Assembly (NCBI RefSeq): GCF_003597675.1
Contig: NZ_CP030827.1
Coordinates: 744,001-808,000, forward strand
Direction of reading: 5' to 3'
DNA: 64,000 nucleotides
Origin: Neorhizobium sp. NCHU2750
GTDB lineage: Bacteria; Pseudomonadota; Alphaproteobacteria; Rhizobiales; Rhizobiaceae
In this document: in pieces, positions 9,026 to 16,376 of the stretch
How the letters are laid out: each line of letters starts with the position of its first letter
Position numbering within the stretch: the stretch's first letter is position 1
Made by a program: the position numbers and the translations under genes
The notes under the pieces: generated by a model
Told to the model about the DNA's origin: nothing
What the model saw: the letters and a program-made list of their open reading frames with translations, nothing else
The model's database searches: none

Positions 9026-9628
9026 ATGGCCTTCGAACTTCCCGAACTTCCCTACGATTACGAAGCACTTTCGCCGTTCATGTCGAAAGAGACGCTCGAA
9101 TTCCACCACGACAAGCATCACAAGGCCTATGTCGACAACGGCAACAAGCTTGCAGCAGAAGCCGGAATGGCTGACCTGTCGGTCGAGGAAGTCGTCAAGA
9201 AATCCTTCGGCACCAACCAGGGCCTCTTCAACAATGCTGCCCAGCACTACAACCACATCCATTTCTGGAAGTGGATGAAGAAGTCGGGCGGCGGCACCAA
9301 GCTGCCGGGCAAGCTGGAAAGCGCCATTGCTTCCGACCTCGGTGGCTACGACAAGTTCAAGGCTGATTTCGTTGCTGCGGGCACCACCCAGTTCGGTTCC
9401 GGCTGGGCCTGGCTGTCGGTCAAGGACGGCAAGCTTGCCATCTCCAAGACCCCGAACGGCGAAAACCCGCTCGTTCACGGCGCATCCCCGATCCTCGGTG
9501 TCGACGTATGGGAACACTCCTACTACATCGACTACCGCAACGCGCGTCCGAAGTATCTCGAAGCCTTCGTCGACAGCCTGATCAACTGGGACTACGTGCT
9601 GGAAATGTACGAAGCCGCCACGAAGTAA
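9026..9628 (+). CDS. sodB: Superoxide dismutase (Fe/Mn family)
   Basis: 200 residues from the ATG behind AAAGGAG; an upstream in-frame start would add 42 residues with no homology. Metal ligands fit the family: H27 (LEFHHDKHH), H77 (AAQHYNHIHFW), D160 and H164 (DVWEHSYY). It converts superoxide to peroxide and oxygen in the cytoplasm. Iron, manganese or cambialistic use cannot be decided from sequence. An EcfG-type promoter precedes it and a strong terminator follows, so it is a single-gene unit. Confidence 0.95.
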   Translation: MAFELPELPYDYEALSPFMSKETLEFHHDKHHKAYVDNGNKLAAEAGMADLSVEEVVKKSFGTNQGLFNNAAQHYNHIHFWKWMKKSGGGTKLPGKLESAIASDLGGYDKFKADFVAAGTTQFGSGWAWLSVKDGKLAISKTPNGENPLVHGASPILGVDVWEHSYYIDYRNARPKYLEAFVDSLINWDYVLEMYEAATK

Positions 9629-9655
9629 TCTTCGGCGCCACGTCCCGATTTCAGG

Positions 9656-9693
9656 AAAACACCCGGTGCCGAACGCGCCGGGTGTTTTTGTTT
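9656..9693 (+). terminator. Rho-independent terminator of sodB
   Basis: Perfect 11-bp stem AAAACACCCGG / CCGGGTGTTTT with an 11-base loop, running into TTTTTGTTT, 28 bases after the sodB stop. Confidence 0.9.
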
Positions 9694-9760
9694 GCGGTCC
9701 CGCTTCAGCGCCGGCAAGATCTGTCACATCACTGTCATCTCTTGGCTCTAACTGCGCTCC

Positions 9761-10603
9761 ATGTCCTCAGAAAAACCGCTCCTCCGCCTCGGCGTCATTG
9801 CCGACCCCCAATATGCCGATGCCGAACCGAGACTGGAATACGATCGGTTCTATCGCAACAGCCCCAAAAAGCTTGCCGAAGCGGTCGAGACCCTGAACGG
9901 CGAGGATCTCTCTTTCGTCGTCACGCTGGGCGACCTGATCGATCGCGACTGGGGAAATTACGACCGCATCCTTTCCGTCTATGACGGGTTGCGCCACGAC
10001 AACATCCTTCTGCCCGGCAATCATGATTTCTCCGTCGCGCCGGGGCGGCTGAAGGATGTGCATGCCCGGCTCGGCATGCCGGCGCCCTGGCATGATTTTC
10101 TGCGCGGCGGCATTCGCTTCGTCATCATCGATGGCAACGAGGTGAGTGTCTTCTCGACGCCGGAAGGTGATCCGCGCCATGCCGAGGCGAAAAAGCGGCT
10201 CGCAGCACTCGAAGCTTCTGGCGCCATCAATGCCATGCCCTGGAATGGCGGTCTTGGCGAAGCCCAGTTCGCCTGGCTGGAAGAGACGCTTTCCGCTGCC
10301 GGGAAGCGCGGCGAAAAGGTCGTCGTCATGGGCCACTATCCGCTCTATCCGGCAAACGAGCACAATCTCTGGGATAGCGAGCGCGTCACCGATCTCTTCG
10401 CGCGCTCCGGCAATGTCATCGCCTATCTGAACGGCCATAACCATGCCGGCAATCTCGGTCGAACCGGCTCCACCTGGTATGTCAATTTCAAGGGCATGGT
10501 CGATACCGAGAGCGAAAACACCTTCGCGGTGGTGGAGTTCTATGCCGACCGCATCGAGATCATCGGCTTTGGTCGCGAGGAAAACCGCAGCCTGCCACTT
10601 TAG
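9761..10603 (+). CDS. Calcineurin-like metallophosphoesterase, ADPRM-like
   Basis: 280 residues with all metallophosphoesterase blocks in order: GVIADPQYAD (11-20), GDLIDRDW (57-64), GNHDF (86-90), MGHYPLYP and NGHNHAG. The first block closely resembles the ADIQYAD signature of manganese-dependent ADP-ribose/CDP-alcohol pyrophosphatases, which suggests hydrolysis of a nucleotide diphosphate such as ADP-ribose. That assignment is by motif only. The protein is cytoplasmic, in its own unit after the sodB terminator. Confidence 0.8.
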   Translation: MSSEKPLLRLGVIADPQYADAEPRLEYDRFYRNSPKKLAEAVETLNGEDLSFVVTLGDLIDRDWGNYDRILSVYDGLRHDNILLPGNHDFSVAPGRLKDVHARLGMPAPWHDFLRGGIRFVIIDGNEVSVFSTPEGDPRHAEAKKRLAALEASGAINAMPWNGGLGEAQFAWLEETLSAAGKRGEKVVVMGHYPLYPANEHNLWDSERVTDLFARSGNVIAYLNGHNHAGNLGRTGSTWYVNFKGMVDTESENTFAVVEFYADRIEIIGFGREENRSLPL

Positions 10604-10974
10604 CCGTCGACCGATGGCTCGCCGGCAGTGAGGCAAAGCGACGCTGCGTTGTAAACCCGGTATTGTTACGTTTCTTTCGCGCTTCGGGAAAAGCCTTTTT
10701 CCATCAGAGGTTTGTCCGCAATCTTCCGGTTGCGGGGCAGCGGGCGAAATCGCTGTCATGCAAAATGCCGCTTGCCCGCGACTTTCTGCGCGCTTTCCCA
10801 TCGTCGAGCGGCGCTGTTGTCTCGCATCCGCGAGTAGCGGCTTGGGCCATTTATGTAATTTGTCAATTTTGCTTGCGGCTGGATGCGCCTATCGCGCATC
10901 TGTCCCGGCATTTGGCGGAAATTTCTCAAGGCCGGCCCTCGCGGATTGGATCAATCGAGAGCGAGCGAAACGGC
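10604..10974. other. Gap upstream of the cytochrome b561 gene
   Basis: About 370 bases with no convincing gene. The frame of cytochrome b561 stays open upstream, but those residues do not resemble the family. AT-richer sequence at 10850-10880 may hold the promoter; no FNR/FixK box or other consensus was recognised. Confidence 0.4.
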
Positions 10975-11565
10975 ATGGCCAGCACCACACATACGGATCA
11001 CCTGACACGACCCGAAGCGCGCAATTTCAGCTCCACCGCCAAGGTTCTTCACTGGCTGATGGCGGTGATCATCCTCGTAGCGTGGGTCGTCGGCTACTAT
11101 AGCGGCTCGATGCTGCATTATGGTGTCAGCGATGGCGAGACGGCGCAGAAGATCTGGGCGATCAATCTGCACAAGTCGATTGCCACGACGACCCTGTTCC
11201 TCATCGTCGGACGGATCATCTGGCGCGCCTATCATCGCCCGCCCGAAGCCGCCGATACGCCGGCCATCATGAAGACGGCCACCCATATCGGTCATTCGAT
11301 CCTGTATGCCCTGATGGTGGCCGTGCCGCTGTCCGGCTGGTGGAACAGTTCCTCCGGCGGACACGACATTCCCGTTGCCGGCCTCTTCACCATTCCGCAA
11401 CTGGGCGGCAAGAACCCGGAACTGACGCCCTATCTCGTCACCGCCCACTGGTTCTTCGCCTGGGCACTGCTCATCGTCGTCGCCGGCCATGCCGCCTTTG
11501 CCGTGAAGCATCATCTCATCGACAAGGACGATACGATGACCTCCATGCTGCCGAAGAAGCACTGA
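10975..11565 (+). CDS. Cytochrome b561 (di-heme membrane electron carrier)
   Basis: 196 residues from the ATG at 10975. Four membrane helices carry the heme-ligand histidines of the prokaryotic b561 family: VLHWLMAVIILVAW, the second helix after NLHKSIATTT, HIGHSILYALMV and VTAHWFFAWALLIVVAGH. These proteins pass electrons between quinol and a periplasmic partner. The next two genes encode periplasmic c-type cytochromes on the same strand, suggesting one electron-transfer unit. A second b561 (48234-48794) is in this window. Confidence 0.85.
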   Translation: MASTTHTDHLTRPEARNFSSTAKVLHWLMAVIILVAWVVGYYSGSMLHYGVSDGETAQKIWAINLHKSIATTTLFLIVGRIIWRAYHRPPEAADTPAIMKTATHIGHSILYALMVAVPLSGWWNSSSGGHDIPVAGLFTIPQLGGKNPELTPYLVTAHWFFAWALLIVVAGHAAFAVKHHLIDKDDTMTSMLPKKH

Positions 11566-11819
11566 CCGGATTTTCATGATGCGGCACCGGATGGGTGGGG
11601 GCAGCAAGCGCTCCATCCATCCGGATATCAGGGCGGCCGGACATGTCGCGCCGGTTCCGGCAAGGCATGCCGGCCGCCTTGGCATTTTCGGGCGCACCGC
11701 CGCGCTGCACGGCATTCTCGCGCCTGACAAAAACGTGATTTCCTGCCAATTCGAGAGACTGGTCAATATCTTCCCGCATGGCTTGCGCAGATGCCGGCCA
11801 TCCAGCGAGGAGAGTTTGC

Positions 11820-12257
11820 ATGAAAACCAAAATCATTGTTTCCGCAGTGGCCCTCTGTCTTGGCTGGGCGGCCGTTGCCGTCGCGCAGGATAACCCCATC
11901 GCCAAGCGCGAGCAGATGATGAAAGAGATCGGTGGTTCCATGGCGTCGCTTGCGGGGATCGCCAAGGGCGACAAGCCCTTCGATGCGGACGTCGTCAGGA
12001 CGGCGTTGACGACGATCCACACCAATATCAAGGCCTTTCCCGATCAGTTCCCCGACGGGTCGGAGCTCAACTCCGCCGCCTCTCCTGCGATCTGGGACAA
12101 CAATGCCGATTTCCGCGCCAGGGCGGCAAAGCTCGAGGGTGAGGCCGGCAAGATCCTGGCCTCGATGCCGGCCGATCAGGCAGGCGTACAGAAGGCGGTC
12201 CAGACACTCGGCTCCAATTGCGGCGCCTGCCACCAGACCTATCGCCTGAAGCGCTGA
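11820..12257 (+). CDS. Cytochrome c' (periplasmic monoheme cytochrome)
   Basis: 145 residues from the ATG behind GAGGAGAG. A signal peptide (about residues 1-22) leads a four-helix protein with the heme-binding CGACH motif at the extreme C terminus (C134-H138), the hallmark of cytochrome c'/c556. Class c' proteins bind NO or act as electron carriers. It lies between a b561 and a diheme cytochrome, so electron transfer is likely. NO detoxification is the alternative. Confidence 0.85.
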   Translation: MKTKIIVSAVALCLGWAAVAVAQDNPIAKREQMMKEIGGSMASLAGIAKGDKPFDADVVRTALTTIHTNIKAFPDQFPDGSELNSAASPAIWDNNADFRARAAKLEGEAGKILASMPADQAGVQKAVQTLGSNCGACHQTYRLKR

Positions 12258-12350
12258 CCACGATCTGCGGGCGACCGTGCCCTCGGCACGGTTGCGCCCG
12301 GAGGTTGGTCAAGGCGGTGGTCAAGGGGCAGCGATTTGAGGAGAGAGGTC

Positions 12351-13262
12351 ATGGTGTCTCGCCGATCAAGGACAGCGGCCTTCGGCCTGGCGGCGATCGC
12401 CGTGGCCGCCATAGGCGCGTGGCAACTGACAAGCCCGGATCCGCGCCCGCAGGACTATTGGGCGGATGCCGGCAAGCCCGATATTGCAAATGGCGAACGG
12501 GTCTTCTGGGCCGGCGGCTGCGCCAGTTGCCATGCCGCACCGGGAGCGACGGGCGATGCGCTGAAGGTGTTGGCCGGCGGACGCGCGCTCACCAGCCCCT
12601 TCGGTACGTTCCACATCCCCAACATATCGGCCGACCCGCAGGCCGGCATCGGCAGCTGGACGCTGGCGGATTTCGGCAATGCCATGATCCGCGGCGTGGC
12701 GCCGGGCGGCACACATCTTTATCCCTCCTTCCCCTACGGCTCCTATGCAAGATTGTCGAAGAGGGACGTCAACGACCTCTTCTTCTATCTGAAGACCCTG
12801 CCGGCCAGTTCCTATCTCGCCCTGCCGCATGAGCTGCGCTTCCCCTTCAACATCCGCATGGCCGTGGGCTTCTGGAAATTCCTCTATTTCGACGATCGGC
12901 CCCGGGTCGAACTTACCTCCGCCGACGACAGGGTGAAGCGCGGCCAATATCTGGTCGAAGGCCCCGGCCATTGCGGCGAATGCCACACGCCGCGCAACGC
13001 GCTCGGAGGGTTCGAAAAGGACAAATGGCTCGCCGGCGGCCCGAGCCCGGAAGGCAAGGGCTCGATCCCCGACATCACGCCGGGTGGCGAGATCGGCTCC
13101 TGGAGCGAAGGCGATCTCGCCAACTATCTCGAAACCGGCTTCACCCCCGATTTCGACAGCGCCGGCGGCGCAATGGTCGAGGTACAGCAGAACATGGCGC
13201 ATCTGCCCAAGGCAGACCTCGAAGCCATAGCCGCTTACCTGAAGGCGGTGCCGGCGAGGTGA
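12351..13262 (+). CDS. Diheme c-type cytochrome, dehydrogenase-subunit type
   Basis: 303 residues from the ATG that follows GAGGAGAGAGGTC; the TTG at 12336 lies within that site and is rejected. An N-terminal hydrophobic segment (residues 9-25) acts as signal or anchor. Two heme sites, CASCH (57-61) and CGECH (208-212), head two cytochrome c domains of the type found in alcohol or gluconate dehydrogenase cytochrome subunits. No dehydrogenase gene adjoins it, so the electron donor is unknown. Confidence 0.85.
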   Translation: MVSRRSRTAAFGLAAIAVAAIGAWQLTSPDPRPQDYWADAGKPDIANGERVFWAGGCASCHAAPGATGDALKVLAGGRALTSPFGTFHIPNISADPQAGIGSWTLADFGNAMIRGVAPGGTHLYPSFPYGSYARLSKRDVNDLFFYLKTLPASSYLALPHELRFPFNIRMAVGFWKFLYFDDRPRVELTSADDRVKRGQYLVEGPGHCGECHTPRNALGGFEKDKWLAGGPSPEGKGSIPDITPGGEIGSWSEGDLANYLETGFTPDFDSAGGAMVEVQQNMAHLPKADLEAIAAYLKAVPAR

Positions 13263-13271
13263 GGGGCATTC

Positions 13272-13308
13272 TTGCGCAAGCAGGGGATTGTGCTATATTT
13301 GTAGCACA
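13272..13308 (+). promoter_or_regulatory. Promoter and palindromic operator of mazEF
   Basis: TTGCGC (13272-13277), 16 bases, TATATT (13294-13299) gives a sigma-70-like promoter. A palindrome with perfect 7-bp arms, TGTGCTA and TAGCACA (13289-13308), overlaps the -10 box, where the antitoxin dimer would block transcription. Confidence 0.6.
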
Positions 13309-13323
13309 TTGGAGATGCCGACG

Positions 13324-13590
13324 ATGACTGTTACGACCAAGATACGGCGGCAGGGCGGGGCTGCCGTGGTTACCATTCCTCCAGCCGTGCTGAAGATGAT
13401 GCAGCTCGATATCGGGGATCAACTGTCACTGGAGATTTCCGAGGGCGAGCTGGTGGTGAAGCCACTTCGAGCTGTGAAGAAGCGTTACAAGCTCAGCGAA
13501 TTGCTGGAAGGCCAGGATCTCATGTCCGGCCTGAATGCGGATCTGGCCTGGGCGACGGAAGGGGATCCTGTCGGTCACGAGATCTCCTGA
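13324..13590 (+). CDS. mazE: MazE/AbrB-type antitoxin
   Basis: 88 residues. The N-terminal half is an AbrB/SpoVT swapped-hairpin DNA-binding domain (VTTKIRRQGGAAVVTIPPAVLK); the C-terminal half is expected to wrap the toxin. GGAG lies 9 bases before the ATG at 13324, so upstream in-frame starts are rejected. The stop overlaps the toxin start (TGATG), and the promoter carries a palindromic operator, as expected for an autoregulated module. Confidence 0.85.
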   Translation: MTVTTKIRRQGGAAVVTIPPAVLKMMQLDIGDQLSLEISEGELVVKPLRAVKKRYKLSELLEGQDLMSGLNADLAWATEGDPVGHEIS

Positions 13591-13955
13591 TGATCCGCAG
13601 CAACATTCCCAACCGTGGCGATGTCTTCTGGATCGACCCTAATCCCGTGGCTGGCCGGGAGATGAAGGACCGGCATCGTTTTGTCGTAATCACGCCGCGT
13701 GAAATCAACGCACTGGGCGTCAGCATGACGGTGCCGATCACCACAGGCGGTGCTTTTACCCGTCAGGCAGGACTGGCCGTTCCGGTCTCCGGTCGTGACA
13801 CGAATGGCGTGGCGGTCTGCAATCAGGTCCGCAGCTTCGACATTCCGGCAAGAGTTCAAAACAGGACCGCCCGCTACATCGAGACGCTGGATCGCGATAC
13901 GATCGATGAGATCGTCGCCCGCGTGCTGAGCGCCATCGATCCCGCCGCCGAATAG
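13590..13955 (+). CDS. mazF: MazF/PemK-type toxin (mRNA endoribonuclease)
   Basis: 121 residues, full length. The MazF fold is recognisable from RGDVFWIDPNPVAGREMKD near the N terminus, the RHRFVVITP strand, MTVPITTG and NQVRSFDIPAR. The family cleaves RNA at short motifs when free of antitoxin. The ATG overlaps the antitoxin stop, giving translational coupling. Confidence 0.88.
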   Translation: MIRSNIPNRGDVFWIDPNPVAGREMKDRHRFVVITPREINALGVSMTVPITTGGAFTRQAGLAVPVSGRDTNGVAVCNQVRSFDIPARVQNRTARYIETLDRDTIDEIVARVLSAIDPAAE

Positions 13956-14062
13956 GCTATCTTAACCCCGCCGCTGTCCGGCCCAGAACGGCGCCAGTCA
14001 CGCTTGCGCTGTCGCATCCCATGGCCGGACTTTTCAGGATTTCTGCCGCGGATAAGCCATCG

Positions 14063-14563
14063 TCACGCGATCGCCTGGGTGTAGCGCATGCCGGTGACCG
14101 GACGCGGCTTGAAATCCATGTGTTCGTAGAAGCGGTGGGCAGCCGAATTGCCGGTCGTGGCGCTGACCGAGAGATAGCCGCAGCCGGCGCTCTTGGCGAT
14201 ATCGCGGGCGCGGGCGACGAGATGCTGGCCAATGCCATGGCCGCGCTGGCCGTCACGCACGAAGAGATGATGCAGGTCCATGCCGCGTGCGCCTTCCTGG
14301 GCGCGGTAGAGCGGCACGAGAATGGCGTAGCCGATCAGCCCGTCGCCGGTATCGGCAACCAGCGCGGTAATCCACGGCATATCGGAAAACAGGTCGCGCT
14401 CGAGAATATCCGGCGTCATCGCCGACGCATCGTGATGATGGGCGGCGAGTGCTGCGATCATCTCGTTAAGTTCGGGCAGGTCGTGGCGCTTGGCGTGGCG
14501 AATATTCACCACGGCAGGGCGGGGGAGCGAGATTTCGCTGTCTTCGGTGAGTGTCTGAGTCAT
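14063..14563 (-). CDS. GNAT-family N-acetyltransferase behind a leader-peptide attenuator
   Basis: 166 residues from the second ATG (14561-14563), chosen because AAAGGA lies about 8 bases upstream; the first ATG at 14572 abuts that site. The acetyl-CoA loop is GQRGHGIGQHL, preceded by LHHLFVRDG and followed by AAHRFYEHMDF, a complete GNAT fold. Substrate unknown. The upstream DNA holds a leader peptide and terminator arranged as a ribosome-controlled attenuator, unusual for a GNAT gene. It is convergent with mazF. Confidence 0.85.
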   Translation of the reverse strand: MTQTLTEDSEISLPRPAVVNIRHAKRHDLPELNEMIAALAAHHHDASAMTPDILERDLFSDMPWITALVADTGDGLIGYAILVPLYRAQEGARGMDLHHLFVRDGQRGHGIGQHLVARARDIAKSAGCGYLSVSATTGNSAAHRFYEHMDFKPRPVTGMRYTQAIA

Positions 14564-14606
14564 TTCCGGCATCCTTTGGTCTTGTGGTGCCGTCAGGTGC
14601 CGTCTG

Positions 14607-14637
14607 AAACAACAAAGCCGCCTGACGGCGGCTTGTT
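14607..14637 (-). terminator. Attenuator terminator upstream of the GNAT gene
   Basis: On the minus strand AAGCCGCC, loop GTCA, GGCGGCTT forms a perfect 8-bp stem followed by a T-rich tail (TTTGTTGTTT). AACAA before and TTGTT after allow the stem to lengthen with one bulge. It lies about 45 bases before the GNAT start codon, so it would end transcription before the gene. Confidence 0.75.
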
Positions 14638-14663
14638 GACATGATGATCTGTCGAGCCGCCCT

Positions 14664-14717
14664 TTACAGGTAGGCCCAAAAATACTTGGCGGCGGTGGTG
14701 AGGCGCGTATTGATCAT
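14664..14717 (-). CDS. Leader peptide rich in aromatic residues
   Basis: A 17-residue frame, MINTRLTTAAKYFWAYL, ends in TAA at 14664-14666. An in-frame ATG four codons earlier (14727-14729) would give 21 residues. Codons 12-14 are Tyr-Phe-Trp and codon 16 is Tyr, an arrangement like leader peptides of aromatic biosynthesis operons. No strong ribosome site is seen. The call rests on the matching of this frame to the downstream alternative hairpins. Confidence 0.6.
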   Translation of the reverse strand: MINTRLTTAAKYFWAYL

Positions 14718-14834
14718 GGCGGCTCTCATGCGCCTGTCTTGAAGGCTTGTCAAGCGCATGATGGCCAACGGATCGCTTCCGTCGTATGCTGTTTGCAAAG
14801 ACAGTCAGACAAATCGGGATGCGAGTATCCAGTC

Positions 14835-15101
14835 ATGGCACGGATTGCCTTCAGCGAGAACGAGGAACGCTTCATCCGAAGGCAGGTGGAAGCCGGCAAT
14901 TATGCGGATGAGGGCGACGTCGTATCCGCCGGACTGCGCATTCTGCAGGAACTGGAGGATGCACGGGAAAAATGGCTCCTGGAGGAAATTCCGGCCCGTT
15001 TTGAAGAACTGCGAGCCGACCCGCAGTCAGGCGTGTCGCTGGGGACGGCCTTCGCCGACCTGGATGCAAGGCACCACAGCGGGCTTGCTCAAAAGAAGTA
15101 G
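14835..15101 (+). CDS. parD: ParD-like antitoxin whose toxin partner is broken
   Basis: 88 residues from MARIAFSENEERF. The N-terminal ribbon-helix-helix (RIAFSENEERFIRRQVEAGNYADEGDVVSAGLRIL) binds DNA; the C-terminal helix (ELEDAREKWLLEEIPARFEEL) would bind the toxin. The ribosome site is weak. The ParE-like sequence right after it (15108-15416) contains frame disruptions, so this antitoxin may now be solitary. Confidence 0.75.
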   Translation: MARIAFSENEERFIRRQVEAGNYADEGDVVSAGLRILQELEDAREKWLLEEIPARFEELRADPQSGVSLGTAFADLDARHHSGLAQKK

Positions 15102-15107
15102 TTCTCC

Positions 15108-15416
15108 ATGCGCCATAAGCATCATTCTTCATGATCAGGCGCGTCAGGAACTCGAACATCTCTATGACTATACGGCCGGCCATGCCGGTTCGACCGTCGC
15201 CTGGGACTATGTTTTAGGCCTTCGCCAGTTCCTGCAGGATCTTGCCGATTTTCCGCAGCGCGGAACTGTCCGGGAAGGTTCCGTTCCGGGACTGCGTATT
15301 ATCGGCTATAGGCGCAGCACCAGCGTGGCCTTTTGGTCATGCCGCCCAACGTCCTCATTCTGGAAATATTTCACGGCGGCCGGTTGGTCGATGACAAACT
15401 GCTGGCGAAGAGGACG
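15108..15416 (+). pseudogene. parE: ParE-like toxin, frameshifted remnant
   Basis: The frame starting at 15109 encodes a ParE-like body (LHDQARQELEHLYDY ... GLRIIGYRRSTSVAF); the C-terminal strand (VMPPNVLILEIFHGGRLVDD) continues in another frame from 15333. One base is missing in a T run near 15331-15334. In addition the only well-placed ATG (15108) is one base out of phase with the body and meets a stop after 8 codons. So the toxin appears inactivated by one or two small deletions, unless these are sequencing errors. Confidence 0.65.
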
Positions 15417-15468
15417 TACGCAGCCCCGGATCTCACATCCAGGCTCTCACGTGCGGAGCAATTTCATT

Positions 15469-15885
15469 TCAATGCTCCCCGTCGCATAGCCCGTGGTCGG
15501 ACAGCGAGCGGATCACGTAGCAATCCTCGATCGCATGGCCGCCGTCGCAATGGGAGACGATGCGTTCCAGCTCCTGTTCGAGCTTCTTCAGCTTCTCGAT
15601 CTTGTCGCGCACATTCGCAAGATGGTCGGCGGCAATCCGGTCGGCATCGCCGCAGGGCTGCTTGGGGTGGTCGCCGAGCAGGATTAGTTCGCGGATCGCC
15701 GCGATGTCGAGTCCGAGATCGCGCGCATGGCGGATGAAGGCGAGCCGTTCGAGATCCTGCCGCTCATAGCGCCGCTGGTTGCCCTCGGAGCGCTCGGCAG
15801 CCGCAATCAGCCCCATCTGCTCGTAGTAGCGGATGGTCGGCACCTTCACCCCGGTCCGTTTCGAAAGATCGCCGATCGATAGCAT
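15469..15885 (-). CDS. MerR-family metal regulator, ZntR/CadR-like
   Basis: 138 residues. A MerR winged-helix N terminus (MLSIGDLSKRTGVKVPTIRYYEQMGLI) is followed by a dimerisation coil. Metal-site residues C78, C113, H117 and C122 line up with the zinc ligands of E. coli ZntR (C79, C114, H119, C124), with an extra C134 near the end. That suggests zinc, cadmium or lead sensing. It is divergent from dmeR; CTATAG-TCT-CTGGAG between them (about 15899-15913) is a weak dyad that may be its own operator. The target gene is not adjacent. Confidence 0.8.
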   Translation of the reverse strand: MLSIGDLSKRTGVKVPTIRYYEQMGLIAAAERSEGNQRRYERQDLERLAFIRHARDLGLDIAAIRELILLGDHPKQPCGDADRIAADHLANVRDKIEKLKKLEQELERIVSHCDGGHAIEDCYVIRSLSDHGLCDGEH

Positions 15886-16003
15886 GATGCCTCCAAACCT
15901 ATAGTCTCTGGAGCTTTATATGGGCTGTTTTGGCCCGACGGCAAGAGAAGTGGCATCTCCACAAGACCGTTCCCAGGCCCGACTTGCGCGATAGGACACG
16001 AAG

Positions 16004-16029
16004 ATATAGTATACCCCCCTATACTATAT
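16004..16029. promoter_or_regulatory. DmeR operator: perfect palindrome around six cytosines
   Basis: Two 10-bp arms, ATATAGTATA (16004-16013) and TATACTATAT (16020-16029), flank C6. AT-rich arms around a G/C tract are the operator type of the RcnR/CsoR family. It ends 11 bases before the dmeR start codon, so it likely overlaps the promoter of dmeRF. Confidence 0.85.
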
Positions 16030-16040
16030 TGGAGAATGCG

Positions 16041-16313
16041 ATGTCCCATACCGTTCGCGACAAGGCGAAGCTTCTGGCCCGTGTGCGCCGCATGAAGGGG
16101 CAGATGGAAGCTGTGGAGCGGGCGCTGGAGGCGGAGGCCCCCTGCGGCGACGTCCTGCAGCAGCTTGCCTCGATCCGCGGAGCGCTCGCCGGTCTCACCG
16201 GCGAGGTCGTCGAGGGGCATCTGCACGAGCATGTCGTTCATGCCGAAGGTGATGCCGAGCGCGCAGCCGCTGCCGACGAACTGGCGGCCGTGCTGCGGAC
16301 CTATATCCGGTGA
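16041..16313 (+). CDS. dmeR: DmeR, RcnR/CsoR-family nickel/cobalt-responsive repressor
   Basis: 90 residues, all-helical CsoR/RcnR fold. H3, C35, H60 and H64 match the four metal ligands of E. coli RcnR exactly, pointing to Ni(II)/Co(II) rather than copper (CsoR uses Cys-His-Cys). It is expected to leave its C-tract operator (16004-16029) when metal binds, releasing dmeF just downstream. GGAG precedes the ATG. The dmeRF pair is known from Rhizobium leguminosarum. Confidence 0.88.
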   Translation: MSHTVRDKAKLLARVRRMKGQMEAVERALEAEAPCGDVLQQLASIRGALAGLTGEVVEGHLHEHVVHAEGDAERAAAADELAAVLRTYIR

Positions 16314-16376
16314 GAGGGCAGGGCCGGGGGCCAATCCATGGTCTGCGGCACTTTTTGAGCTTTGAAGGAGCCAGTC

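Larger units (their letters stand above)
14607..14729 (-). promoter_or_regulatory. Four-segment transcription attenuator controlled by a leader peptide
   Basis: Segment 1 (CCGCCGCC, 14688-14695, inside the leader reading frame) can pair with segment 2 (GGGCGGCT, 14655-14662). Segment 2 can instead pair over 7 bases with segment 3 (AAGCCGCC, 14627-14634). Segment 3 with segment 4 (GGCGGCTT, 14615-14622) is the terminator. The Tyr, Phe, Trp codons at 14676-14684 lie between segments 1 and 2, so a ribosome stalled there would cover segment 1 and favour the 2:3 antiterminator. A TTGACA lies upstream at 14748-14753; no good -10 was found. Confidence 0.65.

Noticed and set aside
12336..12350. TTG start adding five residues to the diheme cytochrome
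   Set aside because: The TTG forms part of the ribosome-binding purine stretch; ATG at 12351 has normal spacing.
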